Origin: Massilia sp. 9I
GTDB lineage: Bacteria > Pseudomonadota > Gammaproteobacteria > Burkholderiales > Burkholderiaceae_D
DNA length: 64,000 nt
Assembly: GCF_902506415.1 (NCBI RefSeq)
Contig: NZ_LR733275.1
Coordinates: forward strand, 4,395,932 to 4,459,931
Reading direction: 5' to 3'
The position numbers and the translations under genes are program-made. Positions 23,315 through 31,439 of this stretch are shown piece after piece. The first letter of the stretch is position 1; each line of letters begins with the position of its first letter. The notes beneath the pieces are model-generated. The model worked only from the letters and a program-made list of their open reading frames with translations, ran no database searches and had not been told where the DNA came from.

Positions 23315-23339
23315 TGTCCACACCCACAAGGAGACTGCA

Positions 23340-24146
23340 ATGCAACGCCGAAGCTTTACCACCCTGCTGTTGAGCCTCGCCCTGGCTGCGCCGCTGGCGC
23401 AGGCCCAGGAAGTCATCCGCCTGTCGACCACCACCAGCACCGAGAACTCGGGCCTGCTCAAGGCCCTGCTGCCGGCCTTCGAGGCCAAGACCAATACCAA
23501 GGTCAGCGTGATCTCGGTCGGCACCGGCAAGGCGCTGGAGCTGGGCAAGAACGGCGATGTCGACGTCACCCTGGTGCATGCGCGCCAGCTGGAAGACAAG
23601 TTCGTGGCCGAGGGTTGGGGCGTGGACCGGCGCGACGTGATGTATAACGACTTCATCGTGGTCGGCCCGGCCAACGACCCGGCCGGCATCAAGGGCAACA
23701 AGGACGTGATCGCGGCCTTCCAGAAGATCGCCGCCAGCGGCAACAAGTTCATCTCGCGCGGCGACAATTCCGGCACCGACGTCATGGAGAAGGGCTACTG
23801 GCAGCAGGCGGGCGCCAAGCCGGCCGGCGCCAGCTACGTGTCGGCGGGCCTGGGCATGGGCGAGGTGCTGAACATGGCGGCCGAGATGCGCGCCTATACG
23901 CTGACCGACCGCGCCACCTATGGCGCCTACCGGGCCAAGACCGGCCTGGCGATCCTGGTCGAAGGCGACAAGCGCATGTTCAATCCTTACGGGATCATCG
24001 CGGTCAACCCGGCCAAGCACAAGGGCGTGAACTACAAGGGTGCAAAGCAGCTGATCGACTGGATCACCTCGCCCGAGGGGCAGGCGAAGATCGCGGCCTT
24101 CCGGCCGGAAGGCGAGCAGCTGTTCTTCCCGTCGGCGAGCCGCTGA
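23340..24146 (+). CDS. tupA: Tungstate ABC transporter, substrate-binding protein TupA
   Basis: A 268-residue periplasmic binding protein. Residues 1-21 are a signal peptide ending AQAQ. The mature protein opens with IRLSTTTSTENSGLLKALL, the oxyanion-binding signature of TupA (TTTS), and contains VISVGTGKALELGKNGDVDV and SRGDNSGTD. The start at 23340 is preceded by AAGGAG. It would capture tungstate with high selectivity in the periplasm. It closes the operon that begins at the formate dehydrogenase genes and converges on the KaiC-like gene 32 bases later. Confidence 0.88.
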   Translation: MQRRSFTTLLLSLALAAPLAQAQEVIRLSTTTSTENSGLLKALLPAFEAKTNTKVSVISVGTGKALELGKNGDVDVTLVHARQLEDKFVAEGWGVDRRDVMYNDFIVVGPANDPAGIKGNKDVIAAFQKIAASGNKFISRGDNSGTDVMEKGYWQQAGAKPAGASYVSAGLGMGEVLNMAAEMRAYTLTDRATYGAYRAKTGLAILVEGDKRMFNPYGIIAVNPAKHKGVNYKGAKQLIDWITSPEGQAKIAAFRPEGEQLFFPSASR

Positions 24147-24178
24147 AGCATTGTCCGGATCAGCGCGGGTCGCGTGGC

Positions 24179-25639
24179 TCAGGCTGCCGAAACGCGCAGG
24201 CTCGCCGTTCCTCGCAGCACCCCGTCGAAGGGCACCGGTTCCTCGCTGATCAGGACCCCGTCGTCGGTGACCTCGAACAGGCGGAATTCCCGGCTGTGGC
24301 GGGAGCCACGTACCTTGACCACCGAAATAATGGTGTGTAACGCGCTGTTTGCCTCCACGAAGCGCTGCAGCACGACGGCGTCCACCAGCACGCCGCTCCC
24401 GTTGCTGCCGAGGTGCAGGCTGTCGAAGCGGTCCTGCATCTCGCTCGTCATGACGACGGTGACGCCGCGGGCGCGCAGCACCGTGGTGAGGCGATACAGT
24501 GCGTCGCGGAAGTCGTCGCGGTACTCGAGTGCGATGGCGAGCTCGAACCCGGTCAGCGAGTCCAGCACGATGCGGGTGGCGCCGGTGGCATCGATCCTGG
24601 CCAGCAGTTCATGCAATAGTTCGTCGATCGACAGGTCGAGCTCGCGCACCGGCATGACGCTGACCTGGCCGGCCCTGACCATGGCATCGAGCTTCAGGTT
24701 CATCATCTGGTGCGGTCCGCGTTCGAACAGGGCCGCGATGCCATGTTCCCCGCGGGCGGCTCCGGCGGCCAGGAACTCGGTGGCAAGGATGGTCTTGCCG
24801 GAGCCCGTCGGACCGGTCAGCAGCACCGAGTAGCCGACAGGGATGCCGCCGCCCAGCATCTGGTCGAGGACCGGGACGCCACTGGACAGTCGCGGCAGTT
24901 GCGTGGCGGGAGTCACGCCGCTCGCTTCGACCACCGGCATCATGCGCGGGAATACCGAAATTCCGCCCCGCTCGATGCGGAACGCATGCAGGCCGGGGCG
25001 CTGCTTCTGGCCGCGGATCTTGACGATCTGGATCTTGCGCGACATCGCGCTGCGTTCCAGTTGCTGGCTGAGCCAGAATATGCCATCGGCCACGGTGAAG
25101 ATCGGGTTGCGGTCCGCGTCGCTGGTGCTATATTCACCGATCAGGAAACTGGTGGCCTTCCAGGTGCTCATGTGGGCCGCCAATTGCTGCACGAAGGCTT
25201 GCAGCGCCGCGATCTCGCGCTGGTCGCCACGCGCGCCTTCGATGAAGGAGCGGAACGAATCGATGAAGACCAGGGCCGGGTTGTGCACGCGCACCTCTTC
25301 CTGGATCTGCGCCATCACCGCATCATAGTTGCCTTCCTCGACCTGCGGAGCCAGGGTAATGAATTCGACGGAGTCGCCAACCTTGGCCACGTCGAAGAAA
25401 CCGAACTGCTGCTGGTAGCGCAGCATTTTGACGGGCGGTTCGCCCATCGCCGTGAAGAACAGCGCCTTGCGGCCAGGACCGGCCAGTCCGAACATGATCT
25501 GTTGGGCGAACGTGGTCTTGCCGCTGCCGGGCGCCCCGCCGATGATGTTGAACGACAGCTCAGGGAGCCCGCCGCCGAGGATGGTATCGAGTCCCGGCAC
25601 GCCGGTCGCCAGCGTGTTCAGGTCAAGTTTGTCGGTCAT
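24179..25639 (-). CDS. KaiC-like double-domain RecA-family ATPase
   Basis: A 486-residue protein with two KaiC/RadA-like P-loop domains. The first has Walker A GAPGSGKTT (35-43) and Walker B LVFID (D127); the second has Walker A GPTGSGKTI (276-284) and Walker B RIVLD (D360). In the position corresponding to the KaiC autophosphorylation pair the sequence is GSGV, so the serine may remain but the threonine is glycine. The catalytic Glu pairs also differ (MGEPP and FERGP). Non-clock KaiC relatives act in signalling in many bacteria. I start at ATG 25639, behind GGAG. It follows the 137-residue unknown gene by 15 bases and probably shares an operon with the kinase-like gene. Confidence 0.85.
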   Translation of the reverse strand: MTDKLDLNTLATGVPGLDTILGGGLPELSFNIIGGAPGSGKTTFAQQIMFGLAGPGRKALFFTAMGEPPVKMLRYQQQFGFFDVAKVGDSVEFITLAPQVEEGNYDAVMAQIQEEVRVHNPALVFIDSFRSFIEGARGDQREIAALQAFVQQLAAHMSTWKATSFLIGEYSTSDADRNPIFTVADGIFWLSQQLERSAMSRKIQIVKIRGQKQRPGLHAFRIERGGISVFPRMMPVVEASGVTPATQLPRLSSGVPVLDQMLGGGIPVGYSVLLTGPTGSGKTILATEFLAAGAARGEHGIAALFERGPHQMMNLKLDAMVRAGQVSVMPVRELDLSIDELLHELLARIDATGATRIVLDSLTGFELAIALEYRDDFRDALYRLTTVLRARGVTVVMTSEMQDRFDSLHLGSNGSGVLVDAVVLQRFVEANSALHTIISVVKVRGSRHSREFRLFEVTDDGVLISEEPVPFDGVLRGTASLRVSAA

Positions 25640-25654
25640 TGTCACGTTCTCCAA

Positions 25655-26068
25655 TCAAATATTCTCGCTAATGCCTTGCTGGTCGTTCGGGAAGAAGGCC
25701 TTCTGCAATAAACGGCTCGCCAAGCTGGCGCCGATCAGTCCTGCCAGTTCGTCGGTGTAGCTCGACAGGAGCGCGCGGTTGGCGGCGTCGATCTCTGTGG
25801 CGGACCGGCCGTGCAAGGTTCGGACGAACGCATCCAGCAGGCTGGCGTCGGAGGCGCCGGTAGTCGCGTCCGCCAGCCATGGAAAGCTCGCCGTATGCAG
25901 CATGAGGACGCGTTCGAACAGCAGGCCGGCGCTCAACGGTCCGATCAATGGCGACAGGGAGGTGAACACGATGTGCCAGATGCCGGCGGCGCTGGCGGCA
26001 TCGGCGGCACTGCTGTCAGGTCCGAGGCGCGCGAGTATCGTTGCAAGCAGTTGGGTCTGTATGGGCAT
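25655..26068 (-). CDS. Unknown protein between KaiC-like ATPase and kinase-like protein
   Basis: A 137-residue, mostly helical protein with no signal peptide or clear membrane segment, although residues 25-65 are fairly hydrophobic. I do not recognise a family. It is not KaiB: there is no thioredoxin-like strand pattern and it is too long. Its position, 15 bases upstream of the KaiC-like gene and 75 bases downstream of the kinase-like gene, suggests it is a partner in that module, possibly a sensor or adaptor. The ribosome site is weak, so the exact start is less certain. Confidence 0.62.
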   Translation of the reverse strand: MPIQTQLLATILARLGPDSSAADAASAAGIWHIVFTSLSPLIGPLSAGLLFERVLMLHTASFPWLADATTGASDASLLDAFVRTLHGRSATEIDAANRALLSSYTDELAGLIGASLASRLLQKAFFPNDQQGISENI

Positions 26069-26143
26069 GGTGTACGCGCTGTTTCAGCAGGACGTCGGCG
26101 ACATCGCGCGACCGCGGCCGGTTGTTTCGATCCAGCGCCGATT

Positions 26144-27013
26144 CTATCCGATCGGGGAGGCCGGCGGCATATTTACAGGCAGCCACAGATGGATCTCGGT
26201 CCCCTGGTCGGGAACGCTCATGATCTTCAGCGTGCCGCGGGCGGCCGTGGCATGTTCTTCCATGTGAAGCAGGCCCAGGCAGTCCGGTGCGCGCGCAGAA
26301 CCGGGATCGAAGCCGATGCCGTTGTCCGCCACTACCATGACCAGCCGGTCGGACGCCTGGTGGATGCGGACCAGCACCCGGCTCGCCATCGCATGGTGCA
26401 GTACATTGGCGAGGCATTCCTGCAACACGCGGAAGACCGTCAGTGCCGCTTCTTCCGGCAAGGGCGTATTGCCGGAGATTTCGCCCTGGAACACGCAGGT
26501 CAATCCGCTGGCATGCCTGAACTTGGCAACTTCGATTTCGATGGCCCCCTGCAGTCCCAGGTCGAGACCTGCCGGCCACAGCCCGTCGAGCAATTCCCTG
26601 ACCAGGCGCAGCGTGTGGTCGAGGTTATCCAGCGCGACGCCCGCCGTTGCGTGCAGGCGCGGATGGCGTTCACGCGTTTGCCGGTGCAGGGCCGCGATGT
26701 CGAAGCGAATCGCCAGCAGGTTCTGTGACAGCGAACCGCGGAGCGCGCGCGACAAGCGCTTGCGCTCCGCCTCATGGGCAGCACGCTCGCGGGCCATCAG
26801 CTCCTGCAGCCGGGATTTGGCCTTCTGCAATGCTTCCGTGGCGCGCTCGTAGGCGAACACCCTGACCGCCAGCGCCTGGTTGACGAGCACCTGCTCGTCC
26901 ATCAGTCGCCGCATGGCGGAGGCCTGCTCATCCGTGAGGAAGCCTTCGGGCCCGGCACTGGCGTGGGATGGTCCCGTTTTCTTGCGGCTGGGGCCTGAGG
27001 GTTGTGCATGCAT
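26144..27013 (-). CDS. Histidine kinase-like ATPase lacking the phospho-accepting His
   Basis: A 289-residue soluble NarL-partner (HisKA_3) type kinase. A coiled-coil region (residues 45-90) leads into the dimerisation helix ERKRLSRALRGSLSQ. In this family the usual consensus is ERxRIARELHD; here His-Asp is replaced by R92-G93. The HATPase_c domain is intact: N box E199...N203, D box ADNGIGFD from 229, and a G box around GTEIHLWLP. It can probably bind ATP but cannot autophosphorylate in the normal way. No sensor or transmembrane domain is present and no response regulator is adjacent. It is the first gene of the module with the unknown protein and KaiC-like ATPase. Confidence 0.8.
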   Translation of the reverse strand: MHAQPSGPSRKKTGPSHASAGPEGFLTDEQASAMRRLMDEQVLVNQALAVRVFAYERATEALQKAKSRLQELMARERAAHEAERKRLSRALRGSLSQNLLAIRFDIAALHRQTRERHPRLHATAGVALDNLDHTLRLVRELLDGLWPAGLDLGLQGAIEIEVAKFRHASGLTCVFQGEISGNTPLPEEAALTVFRVLQECLANVLHHAMASRVLVRIHQASDRLVMVVADNGIGFDPGSARAPDCLGLLHMEEHATAARGTLKIMSVPDQGTEIHLWLPVNMPPASPIG

Positions 27014-27148
27014 ATCTTCGCCTGTTCGAAACAGTTCATGACAATAAATTTATGTCAAGCCTGCCCATAACGTGAAGGTAGGTTTCTTGCGGCCGCAAGT
27101 CAAGCGTGTTGCCGCCAATCGGCTTCAGAGAGCGGCGAGGAGCGGCGA

Positions 27149-27231
27149 GGGTCAAGTCTAACATTCATACACGAACTCGACTGTATGGAGCGTCTACGGG
27201 AGAGGCCGTGTTGAAATGTTAGACCTGACCC
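27149..27231. repeat. 83-base element with 17-base terminal inverted repeats
   Basis: Arms 27149-27165 (GGGTCAAGTCTAACATT) and 27215-27231 (AATGTTAGACCTGACCC) match with one mismatch. The right arm core GTTAGACCTGACCC is repeated in tandem at about 27239-27252, followed by GGTTAC copies. It resembles a miniature or REP-type mobile element. It lies next to a broken gene, which suggests the insertion or recombination damaged it. Confidence 0.7.
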
Positions 27232-27265
27232 TGGTTACGTTAGACCTGACCCCGGTTACGCTGGT

Positions 27266-27426
27266 TACGCGCAATGCTTCAGCGAGGACGAGGCATTCGT
27301 CCAGGTGCTGCAGCGTGTGATAGTGGCGCTGCGGTTCGCCGTAGGCCTGCAGCAGCCGGGCATGCAGGCCACCGGGCGCGGGCGCCCCAGTTCCCGCCAC
27401 ATCCGCTCCCAGCGCGCCGCGTCCAT
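27266..27426 (-). pseudogene. Truncated, frameshifted HD-domain phosphohydrolase remnant
   Basis: The minus strand from ATG 27426 encodes MDAARWERMWREL, then the reading continues in a different frame as APAPGGLHARLLQAYGEP and RHYHTLQHLDECLVLAE. The YHTxQHLxECL pattern is the N-terminal signature of predicted metal-dependent HD-superfamily hydrolases. After about 45 residues the homology ends at the GGTTAC/GACCTGACCC repeats, and the catalytic HD part is missing. A single-base frameshift and a 3' truncation both disable the gene. The whole 415-base gap between the kinase-like gene and rng contains only this remnant and the repeat element. Confidence 0.65.
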
Positions 27427-27428
27427 GC

Positions 27429-28901
27429 TCACATCAGGATCACGTCGTACTGTTCCTGGTGGTAGCCCTTCTCCACCTGCAGCGAAATGCGCTTGCCGAT
27501 GAAGTCGCCCAGCATGGCCAGGTGCTGCGATTCCTCCTCCAGGAACAGGTCGATCACTTCCTGCGAGGCGACGATGCGGAACTCGCGCGGGTTGAACTGC
27601 TTGGCTTCACGCAGCAGTTCGCGCAGGATCTCGTAGCAGATGGTGCGCGAGGTTTTCACCTGTCCCTTGCCGCTGCAGGCCGGGCAGGGCTCGCACAGGA
27701 TATGGGCCAGCGACTCGCGCGTGCGCTTGCGGGTCATCTCGACCAGGCCAAGCGCCGAGAAGCCGCTCACCGAGACCTTGGTGCGGTCGCGCGCCAGGGT
27801 CTTCTTGAGTTCCGCGAGCACCGCGTTGCGGTGCTCGTTGTTTTCCATGTCGATGAAGTCGAGGATGATGATGCCGCCCAGGTTGCGCAGGCGCAGCTGG
27901 CGCGCGATCGCGTGCGCGGCTTCCAGGTTGGTCTTGAAGATGGTGTCGGCGAAGTTGCGTCCGCCGACGTAGCCGCCGGTGTTCACGTCGATGGTCGTCA
28001 TCGCCTCGGTCTGGTCGACGATCAGGTAGCCGCCGCTCTTGAGGTCGACGCGCCGGCCCAGCGCGCGCAGGATCTCTTCCTCGACGCCGTACAGGTCGAA
28101 CAGTGGGCGCTCGCCGGTGTAGTGGGTCAGGCGCGACAGCACGCTCGGGGTGTAGATCTGCGCGAATTCGACCAGCATGTTGAAATTCTCGCGCGAGTCG
28201 ACCTGGATGGTCGCGGTCTCGTCGTGCACGAAGTCGCGCAGCACGCGCTGGGCCAGGTTCAGGTCCTGGTAGAGCAGGGAAGTGGGCGGTCGGGTGCGGG
28301 CGCCTTGCTGGATCGCGGCCCAGGTCTTGCGCAGGTAGTCGACGTCGGCTGCAAGGTCGGCATCCGAAGCTTCCTCGGCCTGGGTACGCACGATGTAGCC
28401 GCCTTTTTCCTCTTTCGGCAGCAGGTTTGAGAGGCGCGTGCGCAGGTGTTCGCGGTCGGCTTCCTTCTCGATCTTCTGCGAGATGCCGATGTGCTGGTCC
28501 TGCGGCAGGTAGACCAGCATGCGGCCGGCGATCGAGATCTGGGTCGACAGGCGCGCGCCCTTGGTGCCGATCGGGTCCTTGATGACCTGCACGGTCAGCA
28601 CCTGGCCGTCGAACAGGAGCTTTTCGATGGGCGTCGGCGGGCTCGAGGCGGCGCCGTTGCCTTCGTGGCTGCGCGCTTCCCAGATGTCGGCCACGTGGAG
28701 AAAGGCGGCGCGTTCCAGGCCGATGTCGATGAAGGCCGACTGCATGCCGGGCAGCACGCGCACGACCTTGCCGAGATAGACGTTCCCCGCCAACCCGCGC
28801 GTGAGGGTGCGCTCGATGTGCAGTTCCTGCACAGCGCCCTGCAGGACCAGCGCCACGCGCGTTTCCTGCGGGGTGATGTTGATGAGGATGTCTTCGTTCA
28901 T
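27429..28901 (-). CDS. rng: Ribonuclease G
   Basis: A 490-residue RNase E/G family endoribonuclease that processes the 5' end of 16S rRNA and degrades mRNA. The S1-like domain spans residues 35-125, and the catalytic region contains TIDVNTGGYVG and ILDFIDM with the metal-binding aspartates. The zinc-link CEPCPACSGKG follows near residue 405. It lacks the long C-terminal scaffold of RNase E, so RNase G is the proper name. It is the last gene of the conserved minus-strand block after maf, with an 81-base gap. Confidence 0.94.
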   Translation of the reverse strand: MNEDILINITPQETRVALVLQGAVQELHIERTLTRGLAGNVYLGKVVRVLPGMQSAFIDIGLERAAFLHVADIWEARSHEGNGAASSPPTPIEKLLFDGQVLTVQVIKDPIGTKGARLSTQISIAGRMLVYLPQDQHIGISQKIEKEADREHLRTRLSNLLPKEEKGGYIVRTQAEEASDADLAADVDYLRKTWAAIQQGARTRPPTSLLYQDLNLAQRVLRDFVHDETATIQVDSRENFNMLVEFAQIYTPSVLSRLTHYTGERPLFDLYGVEEEILRALGRRVDLKSGGYLIVDQTEAMTTIDVNTGGYVGGRNFADTIFKTNLEAAHAIARQLRLRNLGGIIILDFIDMENNEHRNAVLAELKKTLARDRTKVSVSGFSALGLVEMTRKRTRESLAHILCEPCPACSGKGQVKTSRTICYEILRELLREAKQFNPREFRIVASQEVIDLFLEEESQHLAMLGDFIGKRISLQVEKGYHQEQYDVILM

Positions 28902-28982
28902 GGCAGCCGTGCGATATTGTTCAGGGTGCCATGATACACGCAGCCCGCCGCGCCGGGAGAGCGGCGGCGGTGCAGGAAAGGG

Positions 28983-29600
28983 TCAGACGTTGTAGCCGGC
29001 CTTGCGCAGCAGGGTGGCGGTCTCGAACAGCGGCAGGCCCATGATGCCCGAATGGCTGCCCTCGATGTGCTCGACGAACAGCGCCGCCAGGCCCTGGATG
29101 CCATAGCCGCCGGCCTTGTCGTAGGGCTCGGGCGTGGCGCAGTAGGCGCGGATCTGGGCTGGCGTGAGCTTGGCGAAACGCACCAGCGAGACCTGGGTCA
29201 TCTGCTCGGCGATGCGCTCCGCATGCACCGCCACCGAGGTCAGCACCTCATGGGTACGGCCCGACAGGCGCTCCAGCATGGCGACCGCCTCGGCATTGTC
29301 GGTCGGCTTGCCGAGGATCTCGCCGTCGATGGTGACGGTGGTGTCGGCGGTGAGCACGGGGCGCAGCGGCTGGCGGCGCACCTGCAGCATGTTCCAGGCG
29401 AAGGCGCCTTTTTCCTTCGCCACCCGGGCCACGTAGTCGTGCGGGTCTTCGTCCCTCAGCACGTCTTCGCTGACGTCGGCGCCGCGGACCGGGTCGCTAC
29501 GCAGCATCAGCAGTTCGAATTCCACGCCGACCTGGCGCAGTAGTTCGCGCCTGCGCGGGCTCTTCGAGGCGAGGTAGATTTTCTTGTCGGTGAGTTTCAT
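28983..29600 (-). CDS. Maf-family nucleoside triphosphate pyrophosphatase
   Basis: A 205-residue housekeeping NTP pyrophosphatase. The N-terminal signature IYLASKSPRRRELL and the central TADTTVTIDGEILGKP with the catalytic Asp are intact, as is the SGRTHEVLT block. The YhdE-type enzyme hydrolyses dTTP/UTP and modified nucleotides. It lies 15 bases downstream of rlmH, in the order typical of Burkholderiales. Confidence 0.92.
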   Translation of the reverse strand: MKLTDKKIYLASKSPRRRELLRQVGVEFELLMLRSDPVRGADVSEDVLRDEDPHDYVARVAKEKGAFAWNMLQVRRQPLRPVLTADTTVTIDGEILGKPTDNAEAVAMLERLSGRTHEVLTSVAVHAERIAEQMTQVSLVRFAKLTPAQIRAYCATPEPYDKAGGYGIQGLAALFVEHIEGSHSGIMGLPLFETATLLRKAGYNV

Positions 29601-29615
29601 GGTGGGCGCGATGGG

Positions 29616-30086
29616 TCAGACGCGGTGGTACGGGTGGTTCTGGGTGATCGACCAGGCACGGTACAACTGTTCCGCCAGCATCACGCGCACGATTCCGTGC
29701 GGCAGCGTCATGCTGGAGATGCGGATCATGCCTTCGGCTCTGGCCTTCAGCTCGGGATCGAGGCCATCGGCGCCGCCGATCAGGAAGGCGGTATCGCGCC
29801 CGTCCTGCTGCCAGGCTTCCAGCATCTGCGACAGGCCGACGCTGGTCAGGTCCTTGCCGCGTTCATCCAGGGCGATGATGCGCACGCCCTTCGGCAGCAC
29901 GGCTTCGATGCGTTCACGCTCGAGCGCCATGGCGGTGGCGGCGGTCTTGCTGCCTGAGCGCTCGACCGGCTTGATTTCCTTGAGCACGATGCGCAGCTCG
30001 GGCGGCATGCGCTTCGTGTACTCGCCGAAGCCGGATTCGATCCAGGCCGGCATCTTGTGCCCGACTGCGGCGATGATCAGTTGCAT
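29616..30086 (-). CDS. rlmH: 23S rRNA pseudouridine-1915 N3-methyltransferase
   Basis: A 156-residue SPOUT methyltransferase with the alpha/beta knot. It contains LDERGKDLTSVG, FLIGGADGLD and the C-terminal SAM-binding block SSMTLPHGIVRVMLAEQLYRA ending NHPYHRV, which is diagnostic of RlmH. The enzyme methylates pseudouridine 1915 in helix 69 of 23S rRNA as a homodimer. It lies 10 bases after rsfS; the two act on the large ribosomal subunit and are commonly neighbours. Confidence 0.96.
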   Translation of the reverse strand: MQLIIAAVGHKMPAWIESGFGEYTKRMPPELRIVLKEIKPVERSGSKTAATAMALERERIEAVLPKGVRIIALDERGKDLTSVGLSQMLEAWQQDGRDTAFLIGGADGLDPELKARAEGMIRISSMTLPHGIVRVMLAEQLYRAWSITQNHPYHRV

Positions 30087-30096
30087 GAAGGCTCGA

Positions 30097-30780
30097 TTAC
30101 TCTGCAGCCTTCTTCACGCGGCGGATCACTTTTTTCACCGGCTCTGCATCGGCTGGCGCTGCGGCCTTTGGAGTACGCTTCGGCGGTTTGGCCTTGGTGG
30201 CTTCGACGGCGGCGACTTCGCTCTTGCTCGGCGCGACCTTCACGGTCTTGCCGGTCGGGACCTTCTTGGCGGCCGGCTTCTTGGCAGCGGCGGTGGTCTT
30301 GGTGGCGGCAGCCTTGCGCGCGGCCGGCTTGCGTTCGTTGACCGGCACGGCTTCCGGCTCGTCCTTGTTGGCGGCCAGGTGCTTCGACTTGACCTTCGAC
30401 TCGGCCGCGTCAAGCCCTTCCGGCGTCGACTTGCGCTTGGCCGCGCCCAGCTTGACCGGCTTGTCGCCCCAGATTTCTTCCAGGCGGTAGTACTGGCGGA
30501 TGGCCGGCTGCATGATGTGGACGATCATGTCGCCCAGGTCCACCAGTACCCATTCGCCGGTGTCTTCGCCTTCGAGCCCGACCACGTCGCCGCCTGCTCC
30601 CTTGACCTTGTCGCGCACCGAGGCGGCCAGCGCCTTGGTCTGGCGGTTCGAGGTGCCCGAGACGACCGCGATACGGTCGAACAGGCTGGTCAGGTGCGTC
30701 GTGTCGAACAGGACGATGTCCTGGCCCTTGACGTCTTCGAGGGCGTCAACGACGACGGTTTGCAGTTTCTTGATATCCAT
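30097..30780 (-). CDS. rsfS: Ribosome silencing factor with long Ala/Lys-rich tail
   Basis: A 227-residue protein. Residues 1-112 are a complete RsfS/Iojap domain (SGTSNRQTKALA; GEWVLVDLGDMIVHIM; YYRLEEIWGD), which binds ribosomal protein uL14 and blocks subunit joining in starvation. Residues 113-227 are a disordered, basic tail rich in Ala, Lys and Pro, with repeated AAKKPA- and KAAA-like steps similar to histone H1. RsfS is usually only about 105-140 residues. The start at 30780 overlaps the nadD stop by one base. The tail role is unknown; it may add nucleic-acid or ribosome contacts. Confidence 0.93.
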   Translation of the reverse strand: MDIKKLQTVVVDALEDVKGQDIVLFDTTHLTSLFDRIAVVSGTSNRQTKALAASVRDKVKGAGGDVVGLEGEDTGEWVLVDLGDMIVHIMQPAIRQYYRLEEIWGDKPVKLGAAKRKSTPEGLDAAESKVKSKHLAANKDEPEAVPVNERKPAARKAAATKTTAAAKKPAAKKVPTGKTVKVAPSKSEVAAVEATKAKPPKRTPKAAAPADAEPVKKVIRRVKKAAE

Positions 30781-31439
30781 TAGCTTCTGTATAAGTTGTG
30801 TTGTTGAATATAGTCTAGCACTTGCGACGGAAGCAGCGCGCTTATGTCTTCCCCGGTGCGCAAAGCATTTCGTACTTGAGTAGCGGAAATATCTACCGCA
30901 AGCGTATGGGCCAGGCACACCTTGCCGTACGGGCTGGCGCGCACCTGTGCGGGCGTCGCCAGCCGATCCGCGAGCGCCGCGGCCACCGCGGGCGGCAGCT
31001 TGTCCTGGTCCAGCTCATAGCCCGGGCGTGCCGCCACCCCCAGGTTGGTCAGATCGAACAGGGCCTGCCAGTCGCGCCAGCTGTCGAGCTTTTGCAGCTG
31101 GTCGGCGCCCATCACGAACACGATCGAGGCTTCCCCGCCCACGCTGTTGTTCAATTCGGCACGCAGCGCGCGCAGGGTCTCGACCGTATAGGTCGCGCTG
31201 CCGCGTTCGATTTCCTGCAGGTCGATCGTGACGGCGAAAGGCTGGTGCGCGAAGGCCAGTTCCAGCATCGCCACGCGCTGGGCGTCGCTGGCCAGCAGGC
31301 TGCTCTTCTGCCACGGACGGGCCGGCAAGATGCGCAGCTGGTCGGGGTGCAGCAGGTCGGCAAACAGCGCGGCCAGCGCGACGTGGCCGTGGTGCACCGG
31401 GTCGAAGCTGCCACCCAGCAGGGCAATGCAGGGGTTCAC
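30780..31439 (-). CDS. nadD: Nicotinate-nucleotide adenylyltransferase
   Basis: A 219-residue enzyme of NAD synthesis that converts nicotinate mononucleotide and ATP to deamido-NAD. The N-terminal nucleotidyltransferase motif GGSFDPVHHGH and the C-terminal ISATQVRNALRTGE are both present. It overlaps hemF by four bases (ATGA) and rsfS by one base (TAATG), so the three are translationally coupled. Confidence 0.96.
   Translation of the reverse strand: MNPCIALLGGSFDPVHHGHVALAALFADLLHPDQLRILPARPWQKSSLLASDAQRVAMLELAFAHQPFAVTIDLQEIERGSATYTVETLRALRAELNNSVGGEASIVFVMGADQLQKLDSWRDWQALFDLTNLGVAARPGYELDQDKLPPAVAAALADRLATPAQVRASPYGKVCLAHTLAVDISATQVRNALRTGEDISALLPSQVLDYIQQHNLYRS

Noticed and set aside
25655..26068. 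Possible KaiB beside the KaiC-like gene
   Set aside because: The protein is 137 residues and helical, without the thioredoxin-like strand pattern or the conserved KaiB residues.
27120..27260. Short tandem repeats as a CRISPR array
   Set aside because: There are only two or three units, spacers are missing or unequal, and no cas genes are near.
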